A stretch of 64,000 nucleotides of DNA from Streptomyces violaceorubidus (GTDB lineage: Bacteria > Actinomycetota > Actinomycetes > Streptomycetales > Streptomycetaceae), in the NCBI RefSeq assembly GCF_000717995.1, contig NZ_JODM01000007.1, positions 115,696 through 179,695 on the forward strand, given 5' to 3'. Each line of letters starts with the position of its first letter. Position 1 is the first letter of the stretch. The translations under genes and the position numbers were made by a program. The notes beneath the pieces are model-generated. The model worked only from the letters and a program-made list of their open reading frames with translations, did not search any database and was not told the origin of the DNA. Shown one piece after another: positions 54,083-64,000 of the stretch.

Positions 54083-55704
54083 ACTCCACCCCCCAGCAGG
54101 CTGAACCGGTCCTGCGTCGCCGAGGCCGCGGCCGCGCCCAGGGCCTCGTAGGACGGGTCGTCCGTCAGCCCCAGCAGGTGCGCCAGGCAGGCCCTCGGCC
54201 ACAGCGCCGCCCGGGCGAGAGGGCCGCCGTGGGCCGCCGGGTCGTGGAGCCACAGCAGCAGGCAGGCGGCGGCCGCGTAGACCCGCTCGTACCGTCGCGC
54301 GAGGTCGAACGCCGCGCTGGGCAGGCCGCCGCTGACCGGGACGAAGCCGTCGAGGTCCGCGGCGAGGGTCTCGGCCTGGACCAGCGTGCGTTCGGCGAGC
54401 CCGGTCAGCAGCGGTTCGCCCTGCTCCCGGACGAGCCGTACCGTCTCCGCCAGACCCTGAACCGGGCCGCAGCCGGTGGCAGACAGCAGCGTGAGGCGAC
54501 CCGGGGCGAGCGGGGAACGCGTCGCGTGCGGGCCGGCGACCGCGTCGAGACCCGTGGCGTCGGTCATGCCCCTGCGCATGAACCGGCCGAGCCGGGGCAT
54601 CTGGGTGAGCAGGGCGGTGCGGTTGACGGCGGTGTTGCCGTCGAAGATCGCGCAGATCCGGTGGTCGCGCTCCAGCTTCTCGAAGCCGTCGGGGCCCGCC
54701 AGCTCGTCGGGGCCGAGAAGTTCGGTCACCAGGGCGAGCAGCCGCTGGACCGAGGTGGGGACGAACGCCTTGGTGACGGCGGAGGCCACACTGAGTTCCC
54801 CGGGCAGGACGTGGGCCGAGCGGCCCGCGAGCACGGTCACCGCCTCGGCGGTCAGGGCGATGGCGGCGGCGCGTCCCAGCACCCGTCGCGCATAGGGGAG
54901 ACCGGCGAGCGGCCCGTCCCGGAAGCGGGAGGCGGTCACGGACCGCCGGGCCAGTGCCAGGGCGTGGTCGGCGGCGCCGAGCGAGAGACCGGCGCAGACG
55001 GTGCGGGTGAGCTGAAGGGCCCTCATGACGATGTCGACGCCCGCACCGGGGGCACCGATCAGTTCCGCCGCGGACACCCGGGCGCCCCGCAGGGCGAAGC
55101 CGCTGATGTCCGCGCCCCGGACGCCGTGGGTGCGCACTTTCGGCGAGGGCCGCCACGCCTGCTCCGGCAGCCGGTCGCGGTCGAGGAGGAAGAGGCTGAA
55201 TCCCCGCCCGCCGCCTCCAGGGCCGGTGCGCGCCAGGACACACCCCAGGCGGGCCCGCGACCCGTTGTTGATGAGCCACTTGTCGCCGTCGAGCCGCCAT
55301 CCGTCGCCGTCCGGGACGGCTGTCAGCTCACCGGCCAGCAGATCGCTGCCGTGTCCCCGTTCCGTCAGGGCCCAGCACACCGGATGTCCCGCGCTCACGC
55401 GTGCGGCCAGTGCCCTGGTCTGCTCCGGTGTGCCGGCCACCCACACCGAGGCGGCGCCGAGGAAGGTCTTGCCGTGCGCGACGGCCACGGTCAGATCGCG
55501 CCGGGCCACCGTTCGCGCGAGCTGGACCAGGCCGGGGAAGTCGAAGTCCGGCGCGATCACGTACGCCTGGGGAAGTCCGGCCCGGTCGAGGGCGGCCACG
55601 GCGTCGGCGGGGAACTCCTCCCTCTCGTCGAGGTCGGACAGGGCCTCGGGACGCCAGGCGGGGTCCGAGGCGAGGGCGCGTTCCAGCGCGGCGACCGTGA
55701 TCAC
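54079..55704 (-). CDS. acyl-CoA/acyl-ACP dehydrogenase
   Basis: The 541-residue flavoenzyme keeps the acyl-CoA dehydrogenase landmarks: VCWALTERGHGSDLLAGELT (FAD/substrate loop), WRLDGDKWLINNGSRARLGC, VRTHGVRGADISGFALRGAR, TRTVCAGLSLGAADHALALA, and KLERDHRICAIFDGNTAVNR. In the last motif, normally I-Y-E-G-T, the catalytic Glu appears as Asp (IFDGN), which is seen in some natural-product dehydrogenases. It should introduce an alpha,beta double bond into the starter chain on the ACP. ATG 55704 overlaps the acyl ligase stop by 4 bases. Confidence 0.88.
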   Translation of the reverse strand: MITVAALERALASDPAWRPEALSDLDEREEFPADAVAALDRAGLPQAYVIAPDFDFPGLVQLARTVARRDLTVAVAHGKTFLGAASVWVAGTPEQTRALAARVSAGHPVCWALTERGHGSDLLAGELTAVPDGDGWRLDGDKWLINNGSRARLGCVLARTGPGGGGRGFSLFLLDRDRLPEQAWRPSPKVRTHGVRGADISGFALRGARVSAAELIGAPGAGVDIVMRALQLTRTVCAGLSLGAADHALALARRSVTASRFRDGPLAGLPYARRVLGRAAAIALTAEAVTVLAGRSAHVLPGELSVASAVTKAFVPTSVQRLLALVTELLGPDELAGPDGFEKLERDHRICAIFDGNTAVNRTALLTQMPRLGRFMRRGMTDATGLDAVAGPHATRSPLAPGRLTLLSATGCGPVQGLAETVRLVREQGEPLLTGLAERTLVQAETLAADLDGFVPVSGGLPSAAFDLARRYERVYAAAACLLLWLHDPAAHGGPLARAALWPRACLAHLLGLTDDPSYEALGAAAASATQDRFSLLGGGV

Positions 55705-57464
55705 GGCGCCCCCCGTGCGCCGGTGAGCGCCGCCGTCAGCCGGGGGTCCTCGCTGGCCAGCAGCGGGTCGAGCTGGCCGGCGAGGTAGAGCTCCCGCATG
55801 GCGGAACGCCGCACCTTGCCGCTGGTGGTGCGCAGGATCCCGCCGGGGCGGACCAGCAGTGCGGCGCCGACCGGCACACCGAACGTGCGGGCCACGGTGA
55901 CCTTCATCGCGGCGGCGACCTCCGCCAGGCGCTCGGCTCCCCAGTGGGCCCTGACCTCGTGCAGGAGCACCAAGGACTCCGGCAGTTCGCTGTCGGTCTC
56001 GCCCGCGGCGGTGAAGACGGCACCGTGCAGCCCGGCCAGTTCCCGGTGGTGCGCGCGCAGTTCGCTCTCGATGTCCTGGGGATGCAGGTTGCGCCCGTGC
56101 AGCACCAGGAGGTCCTTGAGGCGTCCGGTGACGAAGAGTTCGCCGTCGAGCAGGCCGCCGAGGTCACCGGTGCGCAGGAACGGGCCCTGGCCGTCGGCGG
56201 TGCGAGCGCCGAAGACGGTCTCGGTCGCCGCGGGCTTGTCCCAGTAGCCGGCGGTCACGCTGGGGCCGCTCAACCAGATCTCCCCGATCCGGCCGTCCGG
56301 CAGCACCTTCTTGGTGTCCGGCTCCACGATCTTGGCCCGCAGGTCGGCCACGGCGCCACAACCGACCAGGTCACGGCCTGTCTCACCGGCTTGAGTGCGT
56401 CGCAGTGCGTGGCTCTCCAGCGCCCGGGTGCCGAAGCCCGTGACGAAGGGCGGTCGGCCGGCGGTGGCCGTGGCGAGCAGGGTGGCCTCGGCGAGTCCGT
56501 AGGTGGGGACCAGGGCGTCGGCCCGGAACCCGAACCGCTCGAACCGCTCGCAGAAGCGGGCGACGGTGTCGGCGCGAACGGGTTCGGAGCCGTTCATCGC
56601 CGCGCGCACCCGGCTGAGGTCGATGCCCTCCAGCTGCTCGTCGGTGATCCGGCGCAGGCACAGTTCATAGCCGAAGTTCGGTGAGGCGGTGGCGTGGACG
56701 TCGAAGACGTCCAGCATGCGCAGCCACTGGTGCGGGCGGCGCAGGAAGCTCGCCGGGTCCATCTGGACGTAGCCGCCGCAGCGCAGGACGCCGGTGAGCA
56801 GCAGCCCGATCAGCCCCATGTCGTGATGCAGGGGTATCCATCCGCCCATGCGATGGTGCCGTCCGGTCCCCGTGGTCCGGGTGATGCTCTGGGCGTTGCG
56901 CAGCAGGTTGCCGTGACGGACCATCACGCCCTTGGGGCTGCCGGTGGAGCCGGAGGTGTACTGCAGGAGTGCGAGGGTGTCCGGTCCCGGTTCGGTCCGG
57001 GGGCCCCAGGTGTCGGCGTCCGCGTCGTCGTCGCCGACCGAGTGGCACGTGAGGTCGTGGAGTCCTTCCTCGCGCGCCCATGCCTGCGCTTCGGTAAGTC
57101 CCGCGGTGTCGGTGAACAGCACGCGGGCCCCGGCGTCGCCGGCGATGCCGACGAGCCTGCGGCGTTCGTGCCGGTAACGACCCGGCTGCGGGCACGGGAC
57201 CGCGACCAGCCCGGCGTACAGACAGGCGAAGAAGGAGACGGCGAACCCTACGCCCGGGGGGTGCAGCAGCAGCACCCGGTCGCCGGGCCGTGTCCGGTCC
57301 GACAGCCAGACGGCCGCCGAGCGGGCACGGCGGTCCAGCTCGCCGCGGGTCAGGGAGTCGAAGGCGCCCGCTGTGTCGGGATCGCGGACGAACGTGACCG
57401 CCGTCGCGTCCGGTTCGGTCTCGGCGCGATGTCTCAGAACTGATGTCAGATCAAGTGTTAGCAC
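55701..57464 (-). CDS. fatty acyl-AMP ligase (FAAL), lipid starter activation
   Basis: The 587-residue adenylate-forming enzyme has LALLQYTSGSTGSPKGVMVR (A3, about residue 168), WIPLHHDMGLIGLLLTGVLR, ATASPNFGYELCLRRITDEQ, PTYGLAEATLLATATAG (A5), FLRTGDLGGLLDGELFVTGR (A7/A8) and HPQDIESELRAHH. The H-H-D-M-G-L and FGYELC segments and the length are those of FAALs, which make acyl-AMP and load an ACP rather than CoA. The GTG at 57464 is taken as start. It is the first gene of the long leftward operon, opposite the ABC exporter, and every gene through the luciferase-like monooxygenase overlaps the next. Confidence 0.92.
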   Translation of the reverse strand: MLTLDLTSVLRHRAETEPDATAVTFVRDPDTAGAFDSLTRGELDRRARSAAVWLSDRTRPGDRVLLLHPPGVGFAVSFFACLYAGLVAVPCPQPGRYRHERRRLVGIAGDAGARVLFTDTAGLTEAQAWAREEGLHDLTCHSVGDDDADADTWGPRTEPGPDTLALLQYTSGSTGSPKGVMVRHGNLLRNAQSITRTTGTGRHHRMGGWIPLHHDMGLIGLLLTGVLRCGGYVQMDPASFLRRPHQWLRMLDVFDVHATASPNFGYELCLRRITDEQLEGIDLSRVRAAMNGSEPVRADTVARFCERFERFGFRADALVPTYGLAEATLLATATAGRPPFVTGFGTRALESHALRRTQAGETGRDLVGCGAVADLRAKIVEPDTKKVLPDGRIGEIWLSGPSVTAGYWDKPAATETVFGARTADGQGPFLRTGDLGGLLDGELFVTGRLKDLLVLHGRNLHPQDIESELRAHHRELAGLHGAVFTAAGETDSELPESLVLLHEVRAHWGAERLAEVAAAMKVTVARTFGVPVGAALLVRPGGILRTTSGKVRRSAMRELYLAGQLDPLLASEDPRLTAALTGARGAP

Positions 57465-57725
57465 GGGCCGCCCACACGTTTAGCACTGCCGGTCGGTGAG
57501 AGAGGGTGACGCAGACCGCCGAGAATCCCGAAAGCCCGGGCTCGGCGCGCCAACTTGTCCTGAGAGTACACGTATTTGACGGGCAGTGAGAAACTACGTG
57601 TTAGCCGTAAGGTGAACATATGTATTCCTCACGGGTGTTCGCTCACATCTGATTGCGGGCCCCATACGTGTCTGGTACTTTCTGGGAATGTTTTGTGTGA
57701 GCGACTGTGAGCGTCTGGAACATGT
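57465..57725. promoter_or_regulatory. divergent promoter region of the NRPS cluster
   Basis: This 261-bp A/T-richer region separates the leftward biosynthetic operon from the rightward exporter genes. ACACGTA (57568-57574) and TACGTGT (57595-57601) form a perfect dyad with a 20-base spacer. Related ACGT(G)TTAGC motifs recur near 57454, 57476, 57596 and 57664. The arrangement suggests one shared regulator controls both arms. No cluster-situated regulator gene (SARP, LuxR, StrR, TetR) exists between 33.6 and 64 kb. Confidence 0.55.
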
Positions 57726-58688
57726 GTGAGTAAGCAGCGTGCGCCGATGGTGGTCGTCGAGGAACTGCACAAGAAGTTCCGGGGAACACCGGCGCTGCGA
57801 GGGGTCAGCCTGGATATCGGCACCGGCGAGATCATGGCCCTGCTGGGACCCAACGGGGCGGGAAAGACAACCGTCGTACGCGTCCTGACCACGCTGCTCC
57901 GACCGGATTCGGGCCGGGCCAGGGTCGACGGCTGGGACGTGCGTCGGGACCCGGCCCAGGTCCGCCGGTCGACCGGCGTGGCCGGTCAGTACTCCTCGGT
58001 CGACGACATGCTCACCGGATTCGAGAACCTGTACCTGGTCGCCAGACTGCGCGGCATGAAACGGGCCCCCGCCCGCCGGACCGCCGGTGACCTGCTCGAC
58101 CGGTTCCGGCTCGCCGAGGTGGCCGGGCGACCAGCCGCCGGGTACTCCGGCGGGATGCGCAGGCGACTCGATCTCGCCGCCGCCCTGGTCGGCGAACCCT
58201 CCCTCGTCGTCCTCGACGAGCCGACCACCGGCCTGGACCCGGAGGCCCGGCTCGACACCTGGGAGGAGGTCGGCCGACTCGCCGCACGGGGCACGACGAT
58301 CCTCCTGACGACGCAGTACCTGGAGGAGGCCGACCGGCTTGCCGACCGCATCACCGTGATCGACAGGGGCCGTGTGGTGGCCGCCGGGACCAGCGACCGA
58401 CTCAAGGCCGCCGCGGGCACTTCCCGGCTGTTCGTGGTGGTCGCGGGGGACCACGAGATGGCGGCCGCGGTGCGTGCCGCGCGTCTGGCGGGCGGCGCCG
58501 AACCGACGGTCGACACCCGCGGCCGGCGCGTCGAGGTCGCGGCCGGCGACGGGCAGGAGGCGCTGGCCCGCGTCCTGACGGCCCTGCGCGCGGAAGGAGT
58601 CCAGGCCCTGGAGATCGGGCTGGGCCGGGCCACCCTCGACGACGTCTTCCTGGGCCTCACCGCCCGGACCCGCGGGGTGACGCGATGA
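57726..58688 (+). CDS. ABC transporter ATP-binding protein (DrrA-like exporter)
   Basis: The 320-residue ATPase has Walker A GPNGAGKTT (about residue 41), the Q-loop, the signature YSGGMRRRLDLAAAL (about 139), Walker B LVVLDEPTTGLDPEA (about 159), and a DrrA-like C-terminal domain ending LGRATLDDVFLGLTARTRG. This group pumps secondary metabolites out and often gives self-resistance. GTG 57726 is used; ATG 57747 would remove seven residues. It is first gene of the rightward arm, and its stop overlaps the permease start by 4 bases (ATGA). Confidence 0.92.
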   Translation: MSKQRAPMVVVEELHKKFRGTPALRGVSLDIGTGEIMALLGPNGAGKTTVVRVLTTLLRPDSGRARVDGWDVRRDPAQVRRSTGVAGQYSSVDDMLTGFENLYLVARLRGMKRAPARRTAGDLLDRFRLAEVAGRPAAGYSGGMRRRLDLAAALVGEPSLVVLDEPTTGLDPEARLDTWEEVGRLAARGTTILLTTQYLEEADRLADRITVIDRGRVVAAGTSDRLKAAAGTSRLFVVVAGDHEMAAAVRAARLAGGAEPTVDTRGRRVEVAAGDGQEALARVLTALRAEGVQALEIGLGRATLDDVFLGLTARTRGVTR

Positions 58689-59488
58689 CGGCCGTCCTTC
58701 GCGTAGCCCGGGAGAGTTCCCAGCTCGCCCGCCGGAACCTGCTGCGGCTGGTGCGCACACCCACATCGCTGGTGAGCAGCCTGCTGGAACCGGTCATGTT
58801 CGCCCTGCTGATCGGTTTCGTCTTCGGCAACAGCCTGGGCGGCGGGATCTACCGTGAGTACATCGTCGCCGGACTGCTGGCCCAGACCGTGGTCTTCACG
58901 ACATCGTTCACCACCATCGGGCTCTCCCGAGACTTGGAGGAGGGCGCGGTGGACCGCTTCCGAGCCCTGCCCATCTCGCGCGTGTCCATCCTGCTGGCCC
59001 GGACCTGTTCGGACATGATCGTCTGCGTCGCCAGCGTCTGCGTGACCACCCTGTCCGGCCTGGCGCTCGGCTGGCGCGCGCACACCGGCGTGCTGCACAC
59101 CGCCGCCGGGTTCCTCCTGCTCCTGCTGTTCGCGTTCGCCATGTCCTGGGTGGGTGCGTTCATCGGCGTCATCGCCCCCACTGTGCAGGTGGCGTTGAGC
59201 CTCGGATTCATCTGGATGTTCCCAGCGGCATACATCTCCTCCGGTTACGTCGCCGCACGCAGTCTGCCGGGACCGCTGGCGCACATCGCCGAATGGAGTC
59301 CGATCACCGCACTCGTCAATGCCCTGCGGCAGCAGTTCGGCAATCCCGTGCCTCGCCAGTTCCCGGTACCGCGGGGCTGGCCCGTCGAACACGCCGTTCC
59401 CTACCTGTTGTTGTGGTCGGCCGTGCTTCTGACCGTGTTCGTGTCGTGGGCCACATACGCCTACCGCAACAAGTCGAAGAGCCGGTGA
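58685..59488 (+). CDS. ABC-2 type permease (DrrB-like exporter)
   Basis: The 267-residue membrane protein has six expected helices: LVSSLLEPVMFALLIGFVFG, YIVAGLLAQTVVFTTSFTTI, FLLLLLFAFAMSWVGAFIGV, ALSLGFIWMFPAAYISSGYV and a final LLLWSAVLLTVFVSWATYAY. DLEEGAVDRFRALPISR is the conserved cytoplasmic loop of the ABC-2 family. With the adjacent ATPase it forms a homologue of the daunorubicin DrrAB pump and is the likely exporter of the lipopeptide. Confidence 0.9.
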   Translation: MTAVLRVARESSQLARRNLLRLVRTPTSLVSSLLEPVMFALLIGFVFGNSLGGGIYREYIVAGLLAQTVVFTTSFTTIGLSRDLEEGAVDRFRALPISRVSILLARTCSDMIVCVASVCVTTLSGLALGWRAHTGVLHTAAGFLLLLLFAFAMSWVGAFIGVIAPTVQVALSLGFIWMFPAAYISSGYVAARSLPGPLAHIAEWSPITALVNALRQQFGNPVPRQFPVPRGWPVEHAVPYLLLWSAVLLTVFVSWATYAYRNKSKSR

Positions 59489-59608
59489 CTACCGTTGCGG
59501 AACACGCAGGCGGGACGGACCCGCCCGGTGTTCCGCGCGCTCCTTCAGCCCGGTCAGCGCCCTGGTGGCACCGCTTGGTTCCCGCTCCGCCCAGGAAAGA
59601 GAGTCGTC

Positions 59609-60313
59609 ATGAACCCACCCGCGTCGCAGACCACCCTGGTCTGCCTTCCCTTCGCCGGCGCGGGAGCGTCGTTCTTCCGCTCCTGGTCGACGATCACCGA
59701 CAGCCTGTCGATCCTGCCGCTGCAACTCCCCGGACGGGAGCGGCGCATCGACGAGGAACCGTACCGGCGCTCCGACGAGGCCGTCGACGGCCTCATGCGG
59801 GACCTGCTCGGCGAGCTGGGCCCCGCCCGCCGTGTCGCCTTCTTCGGCCACAGCCTGGGAGCCGTCCTGGCGTACGAGCTGGCCCAGCGGGCCGCCTCCG
59901 AAGCCGGCCTCGAACTGGTCGGTCTGTTCGTCAGCGGATCCCCCGAACCGGGAGCCCAGCGCGAACAACGGGCCACCGGCCTGCCCGACGACGCCTTCCT
60001 CGCCCGGATCAACCGGTTCGCCGGATACCGCCACGAAGCGCTGGAGGACCCCGAGATGCGCGAGATGATCCTCCCGACGCTGCGCGCGGACGTCGAGCTG
60101 CACGAGAGCTACACGCCGAGCACCGGGCAGCCGCTGGACGCGCCGATCACCTCGATCCGCGGTGCGGACGACACCCTGGTCACGGCGGGCGAGGCCGCAG
60201 CCTGGTCCAAGGTCACCAGCCGGGAGTTCACCTACGCCGAACTGCCCGGTGGCCACATGTATCTCACCGACGACGCGCGCGAGCTGCTGCGGCTCGTCGC
60301 GGCCTCCGTCTGA
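59609..60313 (+). CDS. type II thioesterase (second copy, right arm)
   Basis: A 234-residue alpha/beta hydrolase: TLVCLPFAGAGASFFRSWST, LQLPGRERRIDEEPYRR, FFGHSLGAVLAYELAQR (nucleophile Ser near 81), ITSIRGADDTLVTAGEAAAW and LPGGHMYLTDDARELL (catalytic His). ATG 59609 follows AGGAAAGA. It shares the same fold as the left-arm TE but only distant sequence. Lying between the exporter and the SDR/A-T genes, it could edit the stand-alone T domain or act as an aminoacyl shuttle to module 1; either is inference. Confidence 0.88.
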   Translation: MNPPASQTTLVCLPFAGAGASFFRSWSTITDSLSILPLQLPGRERRIDEEPYRRSDEAVDGLMRDLLGELGPARRVAFFGHSLGAVLAYELAQRAASEAGLELVGLFVSGSPEPGAQREQRATGLPDDAFLARINRFAGYRHEALEDPEMREMILPTLRADVELHESYTPSTGQPLDAPITSIRGADDTLVTAGEAAAWSKVTSREFTYAELPGGHMYLTDDARELLRLVAASV

Positions 60314-60321
60314 GGAGTGCC

Positions 60322-61146
60322 ATGCGTCTGACCGGAAAGACCGCGCTCGTCACGGGCGCGGCCCGGGGCATCGGCCGTGCCACCGCTGTGGCCCTGGCGG
60401 CCGAAGGCGCCGACCTGGCCCTGCTCGACGTGGGCGGCGACATACCGGGGGTGCCCTACCCCCTGGGCTCCGAGAGCCAACTGGACCATACCGCCGCCCT
60501 CTGCCGGAAGGCCGGCGCCTCGGTACTGACGGCCCACACCGACGTGCGTGACGGGCGGGCCGTGCGCGAGGCGGTGACGGCGGTCGTCGATCGCTTCGGC
60601 CGCCTCGACGTCGTCGTCAACAACGCGGGCATCGCGGCGCCTTCGGGCAAGCCGGTGCACGAGATCGACGAGGAGGAGTGGGGCCTGATGATCGACATCG
60701 ACCTCACCGGCGCCTGGCGGGTGATACGCGAGGTGGGCAGGACGATGTGCGAGCAGCGCTCCGGTTCCATCGTCAACATCGCCTCCACGGCCGGCCTGGT
60801 CGGCTACCGGCACTTCGCCGGGTACGTCGCCGCCAAGCACGGCGTCATCGGACTGACCAGGGCGGCCGCCCTCGACCTCGCTCCGATGAAGGTGCGGGTC
60901 AACGCCGTGTGCCCGGGATCGGTGCGAGACGACGCGGTGGTCGAGGGCCGGATGCTGGCCGAGATCGCCCGCGCGCTGGAGGTCCCCGTCGGCGAACACG
61001 AACACGCCTTCGTCGAGGCGCAGCCGATGAACGCGCTCATGGAACCGGAGGACGTCGCCGCGGCCGTGGTCTACCTCGCTTCCGACGACGCCCGGCAGGT
61101 GACCGGTTCCGTGCTGACCGTCGACGGCGGCTACAGCGCCCGCTGA
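60322..61146 (+). CDS. SDR oxidoreductase with mycofactocin-type insertion
   Basis: The 274-residue short-chain dehydrogenase has TGAARGIG (about residues 11-18), VVVNNAGIAAPSG, the catalytic SIVNIASTAG with Y-V-A-A-K (Tyr near 170) and VTGSVLTVDGGYSA. After the second strand, where most SDRs have a short loop, it carries an insert (IPGVPYPLGSESQLDHT) that matches the pattern of mycofactocin-coupled SDRs, which hold NAD tightly. No mycofactocin genes are in the window. It lies 8 bases after the thioesterase and 51 before the A-T gene, so it probably oxidises a hydroxyl, such as that of a Thr-derived intermediate. Confidence 0.88.
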   Translation: MRLTGKTALVTGAARGIGRATAVALAAEGADLALLDVGGDIPGVPYPLGSESQLDHTAALCRKAGASVLTAHTDVRDGRAVREAVTAVVDRFGRLDVVVNNAGIAAPSGKPVHEIDEEEWGLMIDIDLTGAWRVIREVGRTMCEQRSGSIVNIASTAGLVGYRHFAGYVAAKHGVIGLTRAAALDLAPMKVRVNAVCPGSVRDDAVVEGRMLAEIARALEVPVGEHEHAFVEAQPMNALMEPEDVAAAVVYLASDDARQVTGSVLTVDGGYSAR

Positions 61147-61197
61147 CAGGTGTTCCACGACACACCTGTGATGAATCCGTGAGCAGAAGGGAATCCC

Positions 61198-63873
<2,676 letters not shown>

Positions 63874-63913
63874 ACCATCAAGATCGGATTCCACGAAACT
63901 CGGTGACGCGCTG

Positions 63914-64000
63914 GTGAACCGCTTCCAGTTCGTCGGCGACCATTAGCGCCGCCACGGCGTGAAGCGGCTGTGCACGATCCTCGGAATTGCCCGCTTCAGT
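63914..64000 (+). mobile_element. IS3-family transposase (orfB) fragment with nonsense codon, runs off the window
   Basis: From GTG 63914 the frame reads NRFQFVGDH, then TAG, then RRHGVKRLCTILGIARFS to the window end. Streptomyces IS3/IS150-type OrfB proteins begin FQFVADHQRRHGVKRLCTIL, so the TAG replaces a CAG Gln codon. It is an inactivated IS3 copy marking the right border of the cluster, unless read-through restores it. Confidence 0.7.

Noticed and set aside
33613..57464. Classical hydroxamate siderophore cluster
   Set aside because: N-hydroxylase and beta-hydroxylase would fit, but there is no siderophore importer, ferric reductase, N-formyl/acyltransferase or iron-box-like site, and the A codes do not show N-hydroxy-Orn. 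It is left open but not asserted.

Overview
The window is high-GC actinobacterial DNA, almost certainly from a Streptomyces chromosome. The grounds are third-position G/C bias, many GTG starts, chains of 4-base ATGA/GTGA overlaps, a complete 2-methylisoborneol (2-MIB) operon, and Streptomyces-typical families (DUF2637, DUF5707, DUF6584). The left half is accessory DNA full of transporter/TetR pairs and broken genes. The right half is a large lipopeptide-type NRPS cluster.

Layout. 0-2 kb: end of a DUF2637 membrane protein, a membrane-tethered ECF-like sigma protein and a secreted DUF5707 protein. 2-10.5 kb: divergent regulator/enzyme pairs with clear palindromic operators (HxlR/RidA, TetR/quinone oxidoreductase, TetR/MFS), an FAD monooxygenase, a Vat-like acetyltransferase, and remnants of LysR, alpha/beta-hydrolase and MmyB-like genes. 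11.5-16.7 kb: a secreted PL9-type pectate lyase with its terminator, a TetR gene, an SDR with an unusual active site, a DUF6584 protein and a methyltransferase. 16.9-21.1 kb: an IS21 istB remnant, then the 2-MIB operon (family 2B encapsulin shell, 2-MIB synthase, GPP C-methyltransferase). 21.3-29 kb: aldo/keto reductase remnant, alkylsulfatase, GAP-family membrane protein, a frameshifted SulP transporter, and an IS630-type unit with 30-bp perfect inverted repeats and a pRiA4b ORF-3-like passenger gene. 29.8-33.3 kb: a 1154-aa secreted phosphodiester glycosidase/metallophosphatase.

The biosynthetic cluster fills 33.6-63.9 kb. A leftward operon of eleven genes starts at 57464: fatty acyl-AMP ligase, two acyl-CoA dehydrogenases, a luciferase-like monooxygenase, ACP, a 4235-aa four-module NRPS with terminal TE, MbtH, an AsnO/VioC-like Fe(II)/2OG hydroxylase, a diaminobutyrate aminotransferase, an N-hydroxylating monooxygenase and a type II TE. 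A divergent rightward set starts at 57726: DrrA/DrrB-like ABC exporter, second type II TE, an SDR with a mycofactocin-type insertion, and a stand-alone degenerate-C/A(Thr-like)/T protein. An IS3-family transposase fragment lies at the right edge.

Reading of the cluster: FAAL, ACP and the dehydrogenases would make an unsaturated acyl starter, which the first C domain joins to the residue on T1. The module 1 adenylation domain has lost A3-A5, A7, A8 and A10 and should be dead. The stand-alone Thr-like A-T protein is the obvious in-trans supplier, as SyrB1 is in syringomycin assembly. Modules 2-4 read as Ser-like, Asn and Asn-like. No adenylation domain clearly matches the Dab and N-hydroxy-amine enzymes, so the product cannot be matched to a known compound from this sequence alone. 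No cluster-specific regulator is present in the window.
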